Part shown: one piece after another, positions 57,316 through 64,000 of the stretch
How the letters are laid out: each line of letters begins with the position of its first letter
Position numbering within the stretch: the stretch's first letter is position 1
NCBI GenBank assembly: GCA_937896905.1
Contig: CALBOE010000006.1
Coordinates: forward strand, 372,001-436,000
Direction of reading: 5' to 3'
Source: an uncultured Clostridia bacterium
GTDB lineage: Bacteria > Bacillota > Clostridia > Christensenellales > UBA1242
Length of the DNA stretch: 64,000 bases
Notes under the pieces: model-generated
Told to the model about the DNA's origin: nothing
Database searches by the model: none
Seen by the model: only the letters and a program-made list of their open reading frames with translations
Position numbers and translations under genes: made by a program

Positions 57316-58110
57316 TTACTTTTTTACCTTGCTGGAATTTTCTAGTGTGTCGATATAGCTATAAATGCTGCGCTGCTTTACAGTTTTGTCATCGTTTTTA
57401 AAATTGCTGTTAAAAGACAAAGATATATTATCCATAAAATTTGTTTTGCCCAAAGAAAAGTGTTCGGTTTCGTTAAATATAATATGGTCGGCAAGATCGA
57501 TGCCTAACAGGCGGCAAACAGTGTAAATTTCTTGAGTGGTTGAAATGTCTTCTTGGCTTGGTGCAACCGTTCCATCTGGGTGGGTGTGGAACAAAAGCAA
57601 ACACGAAATGTTGTCGTCGCTAACGTTAGAAATAAACCTTTTTAAATTAATTGCAACGCTAGAACTGTCGTTGCCAGAAAACTCATAAGTTTTAACAACC
57701 TTGCCTGTGTCGTTTAGGCAAACAGCATAGAACTTTTCAACACGTTCAACTTCGTAATTTGCCCTAAAAAATTTAACGCAATCGTTAATATTTTTAAGAA
57801 AAATTTTCTTTCTCATCAATTTGTTTTGTCTGTACATAGAAAAAAGATTAGGAAGCATAGATAAAAATAAAGCGGCTTCTTTTCCAATTCCTTTAATTTT
57901 GGTTAGCGCAAGCGGTTCGGCATCTAAAACATTTGCCAACGAACCAAAGGTGTTAAGCAAAATGTGCGCCAACTTGTTTGTGTCTTTTCTAGGAATGGCA
58001 TAAGTTAAAAGCAATTCTAAAACTTCATGCTCTGGCATTGCGTTAATGCCAAATTTTCGAATTTTTTGCCTTAAACGTTCCCTATGTCCATCATGAATTT
58101 GTTTTTCCAT
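57316..58110 (-). CDS. radC: RadC/JAMM-domain protein
   Basis: A 264-residue protein of the RadC (DUF2466) family. The N-terminal HhH-like region (about 1-90) has GIGKEAALFLS. The C-terminal JAMM metal site is HTHPDGTVAPSQED, with H175, H177 and D188 in the right spacing. The old name implies DNA repair, but the biochemical role is unsettled. It has no SD: TTGCAA-17-TAAAAT ends 6 nt before the ATG, so translation is probably leaderless. It is slightly longer than average by a basic C-terminus. Confidence 0.9.
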   Translation of the reverse strand: MEKQIHDGHRERLRQKIRKFGINAMPEHEVLELLLTYAIPRKDTNKLAHILLNTFGSLANVLDAEPLALTKIKGIGKEAALFLSMLPNLFSMYRQNKLMRKKIFLKNINDCVKFFRANYEVERVEKFYAVCLNDTGKVVKTYEFSGNDSSSVAINLKRFISNVSDDNISCLLLFHTHPDGTVAPSQEDISTTQEIYTVCRLLGIDLADHIIFNETEHFSLGKTNFMDNISLSFNSNFKNDDKTVKQRSIYSYIDTLENSSKVKK

Positions 58111-58116
58111 TGAAAA

Positions 58117-58145
58117 ATTTTAACATAAATTATGGAATATTGCAA
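58117..58145 (-). promoter_or_regulatory. radC promoter (leaderless type)
   Basis: Minus strand TTGCAA (58145-58140), 17-bp spacer, TAAAAT (58122-58117), 6 nt, ATG. Confidence 0.75.
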
Positions 58146-58267
58146 TAATTTGTTGTTAAAATATAAGTTCGAAATCACGGCATAAAATAAAAAAATATTA
58201 AAAAAAATATTAAAAAAAAGATGTATTCAACATTTTATGTGTTATAATAATTATATTGGAGAAAATA

Positions 58268-59692
58268 ATGAAACAAAAATTTAAATATTTAATATTAGTT
58301 TTAATAATACTACCATGTTGTTTTTTGTTTGGTGGGTGTTCAACTGTGATTTATGTTAAAAACATTCAAAAAACGCAAGATTTAGGTTCGTCTTCTGTTT
58401 ACACCATATATTATTCAAATGGTTCAACTGGAACAATAACTGTTGAAGATGGGCAAGATGGAAAAGATATTGATGTTATGGACTTGTTTCAAGCGGGCGT
58501 AAGTTTAGGTATTTACACAAACGACACCAATGGCTTTAAACAATTTTTAAGTGACCTAAACGTTCAAAATCCAAACACGTCTGCGAATGTAGGGTTTTAT
58601 AAGGCAACACATTCAGCTGTTATAATTCATGCTAATGGTGGTGCAGGATCGACTGGCTCGGCAGGATCGGGCGTTATTTATAAAATGGATAGTAACTACA
58701 CCTATATTGTAACAAACTATCACGTAACACACAAATCTATGTTGAGTACGAATGTTTACCAAAACATTGCCATATATTTATATGGTAGCAACATTATTGA
58801 AACAAATTATGTTCAAATGGGTGGTGATGCAATTATGTGCACATATCTTGGAGGATCGGCGGAATATGATTTGGCAGTGTTGCGAGCACCAACCAGTGCG
58901 GTAAAATCCATAAATGAGTATGCCCAGCCGGTTGAAATTTGCTCTAGCTACGAAGAAAGCGAAGAAGTTTTTGCAATTGGCAATCCGGAGGGAGATGGAT
59001 TTAGTGTAACCAATGGCATAGTTTCTAAGCATTCGTGCAGGTTGTCTATGGATATTAATGGAGATGATGAAACAGATTTTGATTATAGAGTTTTGCAAAC
59101 CAACACGGATATTAATGGTGGCAATTCTGGCGGTGGCCTATTTAATAAAAATGGGCAATTGGTTGGTATTGTGAACGCTAAACAAGTTTGGGACAGTGAA
59201 GATTTTGACGCCAATCCAATAGAAGGAATTGGTTTTGCCTTGCCGTTTGACAATGTTACCAAGGTGGTTGAAAACATTTTGTATAATTACGAAAGGTTGG
59301 CACAAAGCACAACCGTGCAAAAGGTTTTGCTTGGAATTAAATCTTATGCTGCCAACGTAAGAACAATAACAAATCCAACCACTTTAAGGCAGGAATGTGT
59401 TTCCGACACGGTTATTGCATCTAAAACACAGTTTACAATAAGCGAAGAGAGCATTGCTCATAAAATTGGATTAACATATGGCGACAAATTAACTGCAATA
59501 AAAATTCAAAAGGCAGGGGAGCAAACCGTTGCAGAATATCAATTAACCAAATACTATCAACTTGATGAACTTTTGTTAACTTTGCACGCTGGAGATAGTT
59601 TCCAAATTAACTATGTAAGGCAGGGCAATGCGGTAGAACAAAGCAGCGGAACGCACACAGTTCAGGTGGAAGACTTTGTTTCAATTCGTTAA
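58268..59692 (+). CDS. HtrA/DegP-like serine protease lipoprotein
   Basis: A 474-residue surface lipoprotein. The start is ATG 58268; the TTG frame start at 58256 would overlap the SD GGAG. The signal peptide ends in lipobox FGGC, Cys24. The trypsin-like domain (about 110-335) has catalytic H152 (TNYHVTH), D201 (EYDLAVL) and S287 (GGNSGGGLF). A PDZ-like region follows (about 380-470, IAHKIGLTYGDKLTAIKI). It probably degrades or refolds damaged proteins outside the membrane. Between the lipobox and the protease lies an extra domain (about 25-105) of unknown kind. Confidence 0.88.
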   Translation: MKQKFKYLILVLIILPCCFLFGGCSTVIYVKNIQKTQDLGSSSVYTIYYSNGSTGTITVEDGQDGKDIDVMDLFQAGVSLGIYTNDTNGFKQFLSDLNVQNPNTSANVGFYKATHSAVIIHANGGAGSTGSAGSGVIYKMDSNYTYIVTNYHVTHKSMLSTNVYQNIAIYLYGSNIIETNYVQMGGDAIMCTYLGGSAEYDLAVLRAPTSAVKSINEYAQPVEICSSYEESEEVFAIGNPEGDGFSVTNGIVSKHSCRLSMDINGDDETDFDYRVLQTNTDINGGNSGGGLFNKNGQLVGIVNAKQVWDSEDFDANPIEGIGFALPFDNVTKVVENILYNYERLAQSTTVQKVLLGIKSYAANVRTITNPTTLRQECVSDTVIASKTQFTISEESIAHKIGLTYGDKLTAIKIQKAGEQTVAEYQLTKYYQLDELLLTLHAGDSFQINYVRQGNAVEQSSGTHTVQVEDFVSIR

Positions 59693-59712
59693 TAAAAACT
59701 ATAAAGTTTAAC

Positions 59713-59752
59713 AACAAAAAAATTTAGGCAATGCGCCTAAATTTTTTTACAT
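59713..59752. terminator. bidirectional intrinsic terminator
   Basis: AAATTTAGGC-AATGC-GCCTAAATTT with A and T runs, between convergent genes; it runs into the argS stop. Confidence 0.9.
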
Positions 59753-61417
59753 TTCTTTAATTGTGTCTATGCACATTATGTTAAATCCAACTTTTAAAGT
59801 GTCTCGCAAGGCTTTAACCAAATTCACTTTTGCTTTTGTTGTTTCTGGGTTGCCGTCTAATATCTTACAAACAGTGTACATTTTATTAAATGCTTTGCAC
59901 ATATCCATAACACGTCTGCCAACAATGCTTGCATCTCTTTTTTCAACAGCCAAACCTATTGTTGCAGAAAAGTCATTAATATACTTAATAAGCTCAAAAG
60001 CATTTTCCTCAAAGCAAGAATAGTTTGGTTGCACATCAGTTTCTTTGTGTTTACGCAAAATGCTTTCTAACCTTGTAAATGTGTATTGCATATATGGTGC
60101 GGTTTCCCCTTCAAAAGAAAATGCTTTTTCCACATCAAACACGCCGTCCTTAATGCGTTCGGTTTTTAAAACGCTAAAATTAAGCACTGCACGGGCAACC
60201 TTTTTTGCAACGTCTTCTGGGTTTTCAATGGTGAAGGTTCTGTCAGCAATAATTTCTTTTGCCTTGTTTTGAGCAAATTCCAGCAAGTCAACCAGCACGG
60301 CTTGCTTTCCACGTCGGGACGCAATTTTTCCATCTGGCAAACTTAATCTGCCATAAGCAGTGTGTTCCATGTTTTTTGCAAAATCACAGCCCATTAATTC
60401 TAGAGTTGCAAACAATTGTTTAAAGTGCAAAATTTGTGAAACGTCGGTAACATAAATGAGTTTATCGAAGTTGTATTCACGAAATCTGTCTAGCCCTGCG
60501 CAAATGTCCCTGGTTATGTAAAGGGTTGTTCCATCGCTTTTAATAATAACAGCAGGGGGCATTTCTTCACCAAGTTCAACAATTTTTGCGCCCTGACTAT
60601 CCTTTAAAAGCCCTTTGCTTTCAAGTTCGGCTAATGCTTGTGGAACAAGTTGATTATAGTACATTTCGCCACGATTATCATCAAACTTAATTCCAAGCAA
60701 ATCTAGCGTTTCGGTTAGCGATTTAAAGCCAATTCTAATAACCAATTCGTAAAGCGGATAAATTTCGGCATCTTTTTCTTCAATCTTTTTAAAGATATCG
60801 CGCGCCAGTTGAGTGTAACTCTCGTCCTCTGCTTCGGCTTGATTAAATTTAACATAATATTCTTGCAATGCATCGTTTCCGCGGGCATTAACATCTTCAA
60901 TGTTTCCCCACTTCATAAGTCCACCAATAATTTTGCCAAATGGTGTGCCATAGTCGCCCGTGAAGTTCAATCTTTTAACAGTGTAGCCGCATTGTTCAAA
61001 CAATCTTGCCAAACTTTCGCCAGTTATTGTGCTTTTTAAATGCCCAATGTGCAAAAACTTGGCCAAATTTGGGCTGCAATAATCAATAAGAACGGTTTTG
61101 CCATTTCCTTCTTGGGTAAAAAAATCAGTTGCGGAAAAACCATGCAAAATTTCTTCTGCAATTTTTTCTTTGTTTAAAAAGAAGTTTAAATAACCTCCCA
61201 TAACTTCTGTTTTTTCAATTATATTGCAAGCAGATAAACTTGCTTGAATTTCCGCAGCAATGCTTGCTGGGTTCACTTTTAAAACCTTTGCAAAAGAAAA
61301 GCATGGCAAAGAGTAATCGCCTTTATCTGCCGAAATGCTTTCAATAATTAAATTCTCAAAATTTGCACCGTCAATTTTTAAGGTGATGGCATTTGCTAAA
61401 ACATTTTTAATATTCAT
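59747..61417 (-). CDS. argS: arginyl-tRNA synthetase
   Basis: A 556-residue class I synthetase. An N-terminal Add-1 domain (about 1-110) precedes the HIGH motif FLHIGHLKST (123-126). The catalytic core continues with RLNFTGDYGTPFGKI near 145. The KMSKS-like loop is replaced by GKIASRRGKQAVLVDLLE, usual for ArgRS. The C-terminal anticodon-binding DALR domain has YTFTRLESILRKH near 435. It has no SD: TTGCAA-17-TAACAT ends 6 nt before the ATG, so it is probably leaderless. No T-box is visible. Confidence 0.95.
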   Translation of the reverse strand: MNIKNVLANAITLKIDGANFENLIIESISADKGDYSLPCFSFAKVLKVNPASIAAEIQASLSACNIIEKTEVMGGYLNFFLNKEKIAEEILHGFSATDFFTQEGNGKTVLIDYCSPNLAKFLHIGHLKSTITGESLARLFEQCGYTVKRLNFTGDYGTPFGKIIGGLMKWGNIEDVNARGNDALQEYYVKFNQAEAEDESYTQLARDIFKKIEEKDAEIYPLYELVIRIGFKSLTETLDLLGIKFDDNRGEMYYNQLVPQALAELESKGLLKDSQGAKIVELGEEMPPAVIIKSDGTTLYITRDICAGLDRFREYNFDKLIYVTDVSQILHFKQLFATLELMGCDFAKNMEHTAYGRLSLPDGKIASRRGKQAVLVDLLEFAQNKAKEIIADRTFTIENPEDVAKKVARAVLNFSVLKTERIKDGVFDVEKAFSFEGETAPYMQYTFTRLESILRKHKETDVQPNYSCFEENAFELIKYINDFSATIGLAVEKRDASIVGRRVMDMCKAFNKMYTVCKILDGNPETTKAKVNLVKALRDTLKVGFNIMCIDTIKEM

Positions 61418-61423
61418 GCATCT

Positions 61424-61452
61424 ATGTTAGCACAAAACAAATTAATTTGCAA
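61424..61452 (-). promoter_or_regulatory. argS promoter (leaderless type)
   Basis: Minus strand TTGCAA (61452-61447), 17-bp spacer, TAACAT (61429-61424), 6 nt, ATG. Confidence 0.7.
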
Positions 61453-61519
61453 TAGATTTGGTTTTAATTGATTAGTAACCCAATTTAAAATTGAATTCTT
61501 CTATAATTTTGAATAGATA

Positions 61520-61547
61520 TTGACAATATGCAAATTTATGATACACT
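61520..61547 (+). promoter_or_regulatory. promoter of the HExxH gene (leaderless type)
   Basis: TTGACA (61520-61525), 16-bp spacer, TACACT (61542-61547), then 6 nt to the ATG. Confidence 0.75.
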
Positions 61548-61553
61548 AACAAT

Positions 61554-62306
61554 ATGAAAAGAGAATTTCACACATTAAGTTATGAAAAACTTTTAGAAAA
61601 CATTTTCATTCGTTTTGACGAATTGTTTAAGCATCAAAACATTTCCAAAACCGAGAGTTATGTTTTATATGAACTTTTAACTGAGTTTGTTTTTAGAATT
61701 CACAACATAAACAGCGCAGAACATCAGGTGGTTTTTCACCATGCAGACCCCAAGGATTTGGATATGTACGATTGCAGTGCATTTATGGTTAAAGGGTTAA
61801 CCAGCCCAGATGTTTACGACATATATGTAGATGCTCGTGAAATGTCGTTTGATGGCGACTATCGTATGATTGATAGATATTTAAATTCCGTGCAAACAAT
61901 TTTACATGAACTTCATCACGTTATTCAGTATATTATAGTGCCAAGAGTATTTGTACGAGAACATAATAAACTTAATCAAGATTACGACACAATTATGAAG
62001 AATCTAGAAGGCAACCCAAAGAAAAAGGAAAAATTTTTACAGGTTCACGAAGATGCTTCGTGTTATTTGCTAACAAGCGAAGTTAAGGCAGAAGAATATT
62101 CATTGCGCTATCTAACAAAACTTATTGAAGAATTAGAGAAATTTAGCACTGAACCGTATTTCCTATATGGGCTAAGAAAAATGCGTCAGGCTGTAACAAG
62201 GTTGAAAAGTTTAAGACTAAACGACTGCAAAAAGGCTCACCAACAACACGCACATTTAGAACGTTTTATGCGCAAGCATTTCAAGGAAGATTTGAAATTC
62301 GATTAA
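61554..62306 (+). CDS. putative zinc metalloprotein with HExxH, unknown
   Basis: A 250-residue cytoplasmic protein with no signal peptide. QTILHELHHVIQY gives HELHH at 118-122, the zinc-metallopeptidase HExxH pattern in a helix. A third ligand could be a Glu in LTSEVKAEEYSLRYL about 50 residues later, as in gluzincins. The rest is helical and His/Lys-rich at the end. I recognise no named family; it may be a processing peptidase or a non-catalytic metal protein. A consensus promoter ends 6 nt before the ATG and no SD exists, so it is probably leaderless. Confidence 0.6.
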   Translation: MKREFHTLSYEKLLENIFIRFDELFKHQNISKTESYVLYELLTEFVFRIHNINSAEHQVVFHHADPKDLDMYDCSAFMVKGLTSPDVYDIYVDAREMSFDGDYRMIDRYLNSVQTILHELHHVIQYIIVPRVFVREHNKLNQDYDTIMKNLEGNPKKKEKFLQVHEDASCYLLTSEVKAEEYSLRYLTKLIEELEKFSTEPYFLYGLRKMRQAVTRLKSLRLNDCKKAHQQHAHLERFMRKHFKEDLKFD

Positions 62307-62334
62307 TAAACACATATTTAAATGTGCCACTGCA

Positions 62335-62364
62335 AACAAAAAACCTTGCGGGGCAAGGTTAATC
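62335..62364 (-). terminator. yigZ terminator
   Basis: AACCTTGC-GGG-GCAAGGTT (62342-62360); read on the minus strand it is followed by T residues. It overlaps the end of the gene. Confidence 0.8.
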
Positions 62365-62709
62365 ATTTAAAAGCTGAGCGGTGGCTTTGGTGTAGGCACG
62401 AGTTAGTCCACCAGCACCAAGTTTAATACCGCCAAAATATCTTACAACGGCAACAAGCGTGTTTGTAAGATTTTTTTTCTTAATTACGTTTAAAATGGGG
62501 TAGCCTGCAGTTCCGCCCGGCTCGCCATCGTCGCAAGCTTTTTCGCTAACAGTTTCTTTGCTATAAACGTAAGCATAACAAATATGGGTGGCTTTTTTGT
62601 GCTTGGTTTTTAATTCCTGCAAAAAAAACTTCACATCGTCTAGTGAAGTTAATTCCTTTTTGTAGGCAATAAACCTAGATTTATTAATCTCGTATTCAAA
62701 TTCGTTCAT
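62359..62709 (-). CDS. YigZ/IMPACT-family protein, short form
   Basis: A 116-residue protein with the IMPACT N-terminal domain: EFEYEINKSRFIAY at the start, KATHICYAYVYSKE near 40, and the hallmark DDGEPGGTAGYPILNVI near 64 with VVRYFGGIKLGAGGLTRAY near 88. The usual bacterial family (about 200 residues) has a second ferredoxin-like domain, absent here, and the gene stops at a terminator. Role in the family is unknown, perhaps translation-related. The start is ATG 62709, just after the degV stop (TAATATG), so it is probably coupled rather than SD-led. Confidence 0.85.
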   Translation of the reverse strand: MNEFEYEINKSRFIAYKKELTSLDDVKFFLQELKTKHKKATHICYAYVYSKETVSEKACDDGEPGGTAGYPILNVIKKKNLTNTLVAVVRYFGGIKLGAGGLTRAYTKATAQLLND

Positions 62710-62710
62710 A

Positions 62711-63625
62711 TTATTTGCAATATTTTTCAACAACGCCCAATCGGTCTACCGCAAAGCCAACCGCCAAGGCTTTTGGTCCTGTGTGACAAGCAACAAACAG
62801 TGGCAATGGATCCATTTTAAAGAAAGGCATATCTGGGAAAGCAGCAACAACTTCCTTTTTAAACTCTTCCAATTCTGCGGCATTTAAATCCGGATTGGTG
62901 TGAGCAATGCTAATATAAACCTTACCTTGTTTAATTTCTTCGGCAAATCTTTCTTCGGCTTCTTTTCTTGTTGCTGCAATAATTTTACTTTTTGCTTGCT
63001 TCATAGCCATAACTTTTGCAAAAGCGTCTAATTTTCCGCCATGCACTTGCAAAATTGGCTTAATATTCAAAAGAGTTCCAATTGCAGCAGCGGCAGGAGT
63101 GATTCTGCCACCTTTTTTTAGGTATTTTAAAGTGTCAACCGCAATATAAGCGCCGCATTCGCCCCTGGTTTCTTCCAAATATTCTTTAATTTCTTGTGCT
63201 GTTTTTCCTTGTTCAATTAAATAAGCCGCTTCATACATTGCCAATTTGTTCATGTAAGAAACACGTTGATTATTTGCAACAAAAACTTTACCTTCAAACT
63301 CTTCCCCGTGGCTAGCGTTAATTGCAGAATTGCAAGCGGCACTTAATCCGCTTGAAAGAATAACATAAATAATTTGGTCGTATTGTTTCAAAATTTCACG
63401 CCAGCAATCTTCCACAGCGGCAATGCTTGGTTGAGATGTGCTAACGTTGGCAGTTTTGTCTTCCAAAAATGAATAATATTGTGAATAGGTCATATTCACA
63501 CCTTCTAAATATTCCTCACCATTAATTATAAAACTAATGGGAACAACTGCAGCAACATTTAATTTTTTTAATTCTTCTTCTGTCATAGCAGCGGAATTGT
63601 CCACTACTAAAGCAACCTTTTTCAT
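62711..63625 (-). CDS. DegV family fatty-acid-binding protein (copy 2)
   Basis: A 304-residue DegV/FakB-like protein. It begins VALVVDNSAAMTEEELKKL, a variant of the usual DSTSDL signature in which the Thr/Ser positions are Asn-Ser-Ala. It has STSQPSIAAVEDCW near residue 79, LSSGLSAACNSA near 111, LKYLKKGGRITPAAAAIGTLLNIKPIL near 169 (split) and CHTGPKALAVGF near 285. It differs much from copy 1 at 16290, so the two may prefer different fatty acids, as FakB paralogues do. SD AAGGAG precedes the ATG. Confidence 0.9.
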   Translation of the reverse strand: MKKVALVVDNSAAMTEEELKKLNVAAVVPISFIINGEEYLEGVNMTYSQYYSFLEDKTANVSTSQPSIAAVEDCWREILKQYDQIIYVILSSGLSAACNSAINASHGEEFEGKVFVANNQRVSYMNKLAMYEAAYLIEQGKTAQEIKEYLEETRGECGAYIAVDTLKYLKKGGRITPAAAAIGTLLNIKPILQVHGGKLDAFAKVMAMKQAKSKIIAATRKEAEERFAEEIKQGKVYISIAHTNPDLNAAELEEFKKEVVAAFPDMPFFKMDPLPLFVACHTGPKALAVGFAVDRLGVVEKYCK

Positions 63626-63730
63626 AATTTCTCCTTAAACGTACTTTTATACATTTACATTATAAAATAAAATTAAAAATTTTACAAATAAATATAACGC
63701 AAAATATAAAAATTTAAACAGTTAAAAACT

Positions 63731-63762
63731 GGAAAAAGCACCAGATGTCTGGTGCTTTTAAT
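63731..63762 (-). terminator. xfp terminator
   Basis: AAAGCACCAGA-TG-TCTGGTGCTTT flanked by A and T; immediately after the partial gene. Confidence 0.9.
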
Positions 63763-64000
63763 TAATTCCATTTCCAGTTTAAAATTTCTGGCATATCAAG
63801 CCCATATTCTTTAATGTAAGCTGAATGATGTTTAAGTTTTTGCTTCATTGCGTTGGTTATTTGCTTTGCCTTTTCTTTTGGTAAATTTAATGCTTCCACC
63901 GCTTTAATAACCTGATTAAAACGGTCGGTTTTATTTAAAACGCACATATCAAACGAGGTTGTTATTGTTCCTTCTTCCTCATAACCCGAAACAATAAAGT
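63762..64000 (-). CDS. xfp: phosphoketolase, C-terminal fragment (runs off the window)
   Basis: Seventy-eight codons and a stop of a gene that enters from beyond 64000. The frame is open to the edge and reads VSGYEEEGTITTSFDMCVLN, then KTDRFNQVIKAVEAL, ending EYGLDMPEILNWKWN. This matches the C-terminus of xylulose-5-phosphate/fructose-6-phosphate phosphoketolase (GTITTPFDM-VLN-DRF ... GEDMPEI-NWKW). The enzyme makes acetyl phosphate from pentose phosphate and implies a phosphoketolase pathway. The internal ATG at 63947 is not the real start. Confidence 0.92.
   Translation of the reverse strand, partial: FIVSGYEEEGTITTSFDMCVLNKTDRFNQVIKAVEALNLPKEKAKQITNAMKQKLKHHSAYIKEYGLDMPEILNWKWN

Noticed and set aside
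63762..63947. Free-standing 61-residue protein at the window end
   Set aside because: The frame stays open to position 64000 with phosphoketolase sequence, so the ATG at 63947 is internal.

Overview
The window is about 64 kb of AT-rich chromosome from an anaerobic low-GC Gram-positive bacterium. It looks like an uncultured gut Clostridia/Christensenellales-type lineage; that placement is inference from gene content and I cannot name a species. Supporting signs are AGGAGG-type ribosome binding sites, TTGACA/TATAAT promoters, a T-box leader on aspS-asnS, an oxygen-sensitive class III ribonucleotide reductase (nrdDG), two DegV proteins, a phosphoketolase fragment and a DUF368/PopT transporter. 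Most backbone genes are housekeeping.

Layout. 0.1-6.3 kb: HU, typA, a small membrane protein, dnaB, a frameshifted acetyltransferase, a YqeY-like protein, dtd and a methyltransferase. 6.4-12.3 kb: gyrB-gyrA, a lipoprotein and a 53-codon gene too short for ordinary ORF calling. 12.5-18.4 kb: nrdG, nrdD, a divergent Crp/Fnr regulator, degV and an rlmD-like methyltransferase. 18.5-22.8 kb: a lineage-specific cluster including a HipA/kinase-like protein, followed by a DHH phosphoesterase. 22.8-33.7 kb: a surface polysaccharide locus with popT, an initiating sugar transferase, a Wzy/WaaL-like polymerase or ligase, five glycosyltransferases, wecB and wzx. 50.4-64 kb: T-box, aspS-asnS, a PlsC-GT8-PlsC lipid/glycan cluster, radC, an HtrA-like lipoprotein protease, argS, an HExxH protein, yigZ, a second degV and the end of xfp.

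The main find is an island of about 15.5 kb (roughly 34.57-50.2 kb) inserted in the anticodon loop of a tRNA-Thr(GGT) gene. The 3' half of that tRNA lies at 34528-34574 and the 5' half at 50202-50239. Joined at the shared 9-bp core TTACCAAGG they give a perfect 76-nt tRNA, so integration destroyed the gene. The island does not restore the 3' half. It carries a complete, different tRNA-Thr(GGT) gene (49925-50000) next to the junction, downstream of the old host tRNA promoter. Between them are three 80-bp tandem units, each an intact tRNA 5' half plus a linker, which could be the scar of repeated integrations into successive replacement tRNAs.

The island has no structural-phage or conjugation genes. 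It encodes a tyrosine integrase, an excisionase-like protein and a replication-initiator-like protein, and its size suits a phage satellite or small integrative element. Its cargo is defence-like: a BcgI-type restriction-modification pair preceded by an AbrB-like protein with three 11-bp operator repeats, a Hachiman (HamA/HamB) pair, an XRE-Fic/GNAT pair, a GIY-YIG protein and a HEPN-type protein next to the integrase. Upstream of the replication protein are six hairpins with one loop sequence and covarying stems, of unknown function.

A second genome-wide signal is that at least six genes (the 53-codon gene, the rlmD-like gene, 24606-24995, radC, argS and the HExxH gene) have a -10 hexamer ending exactly 6 nt before the start codon and no Shine-Dalgarno, which implies leaderless mRNAs beside the usual SD-led ones.
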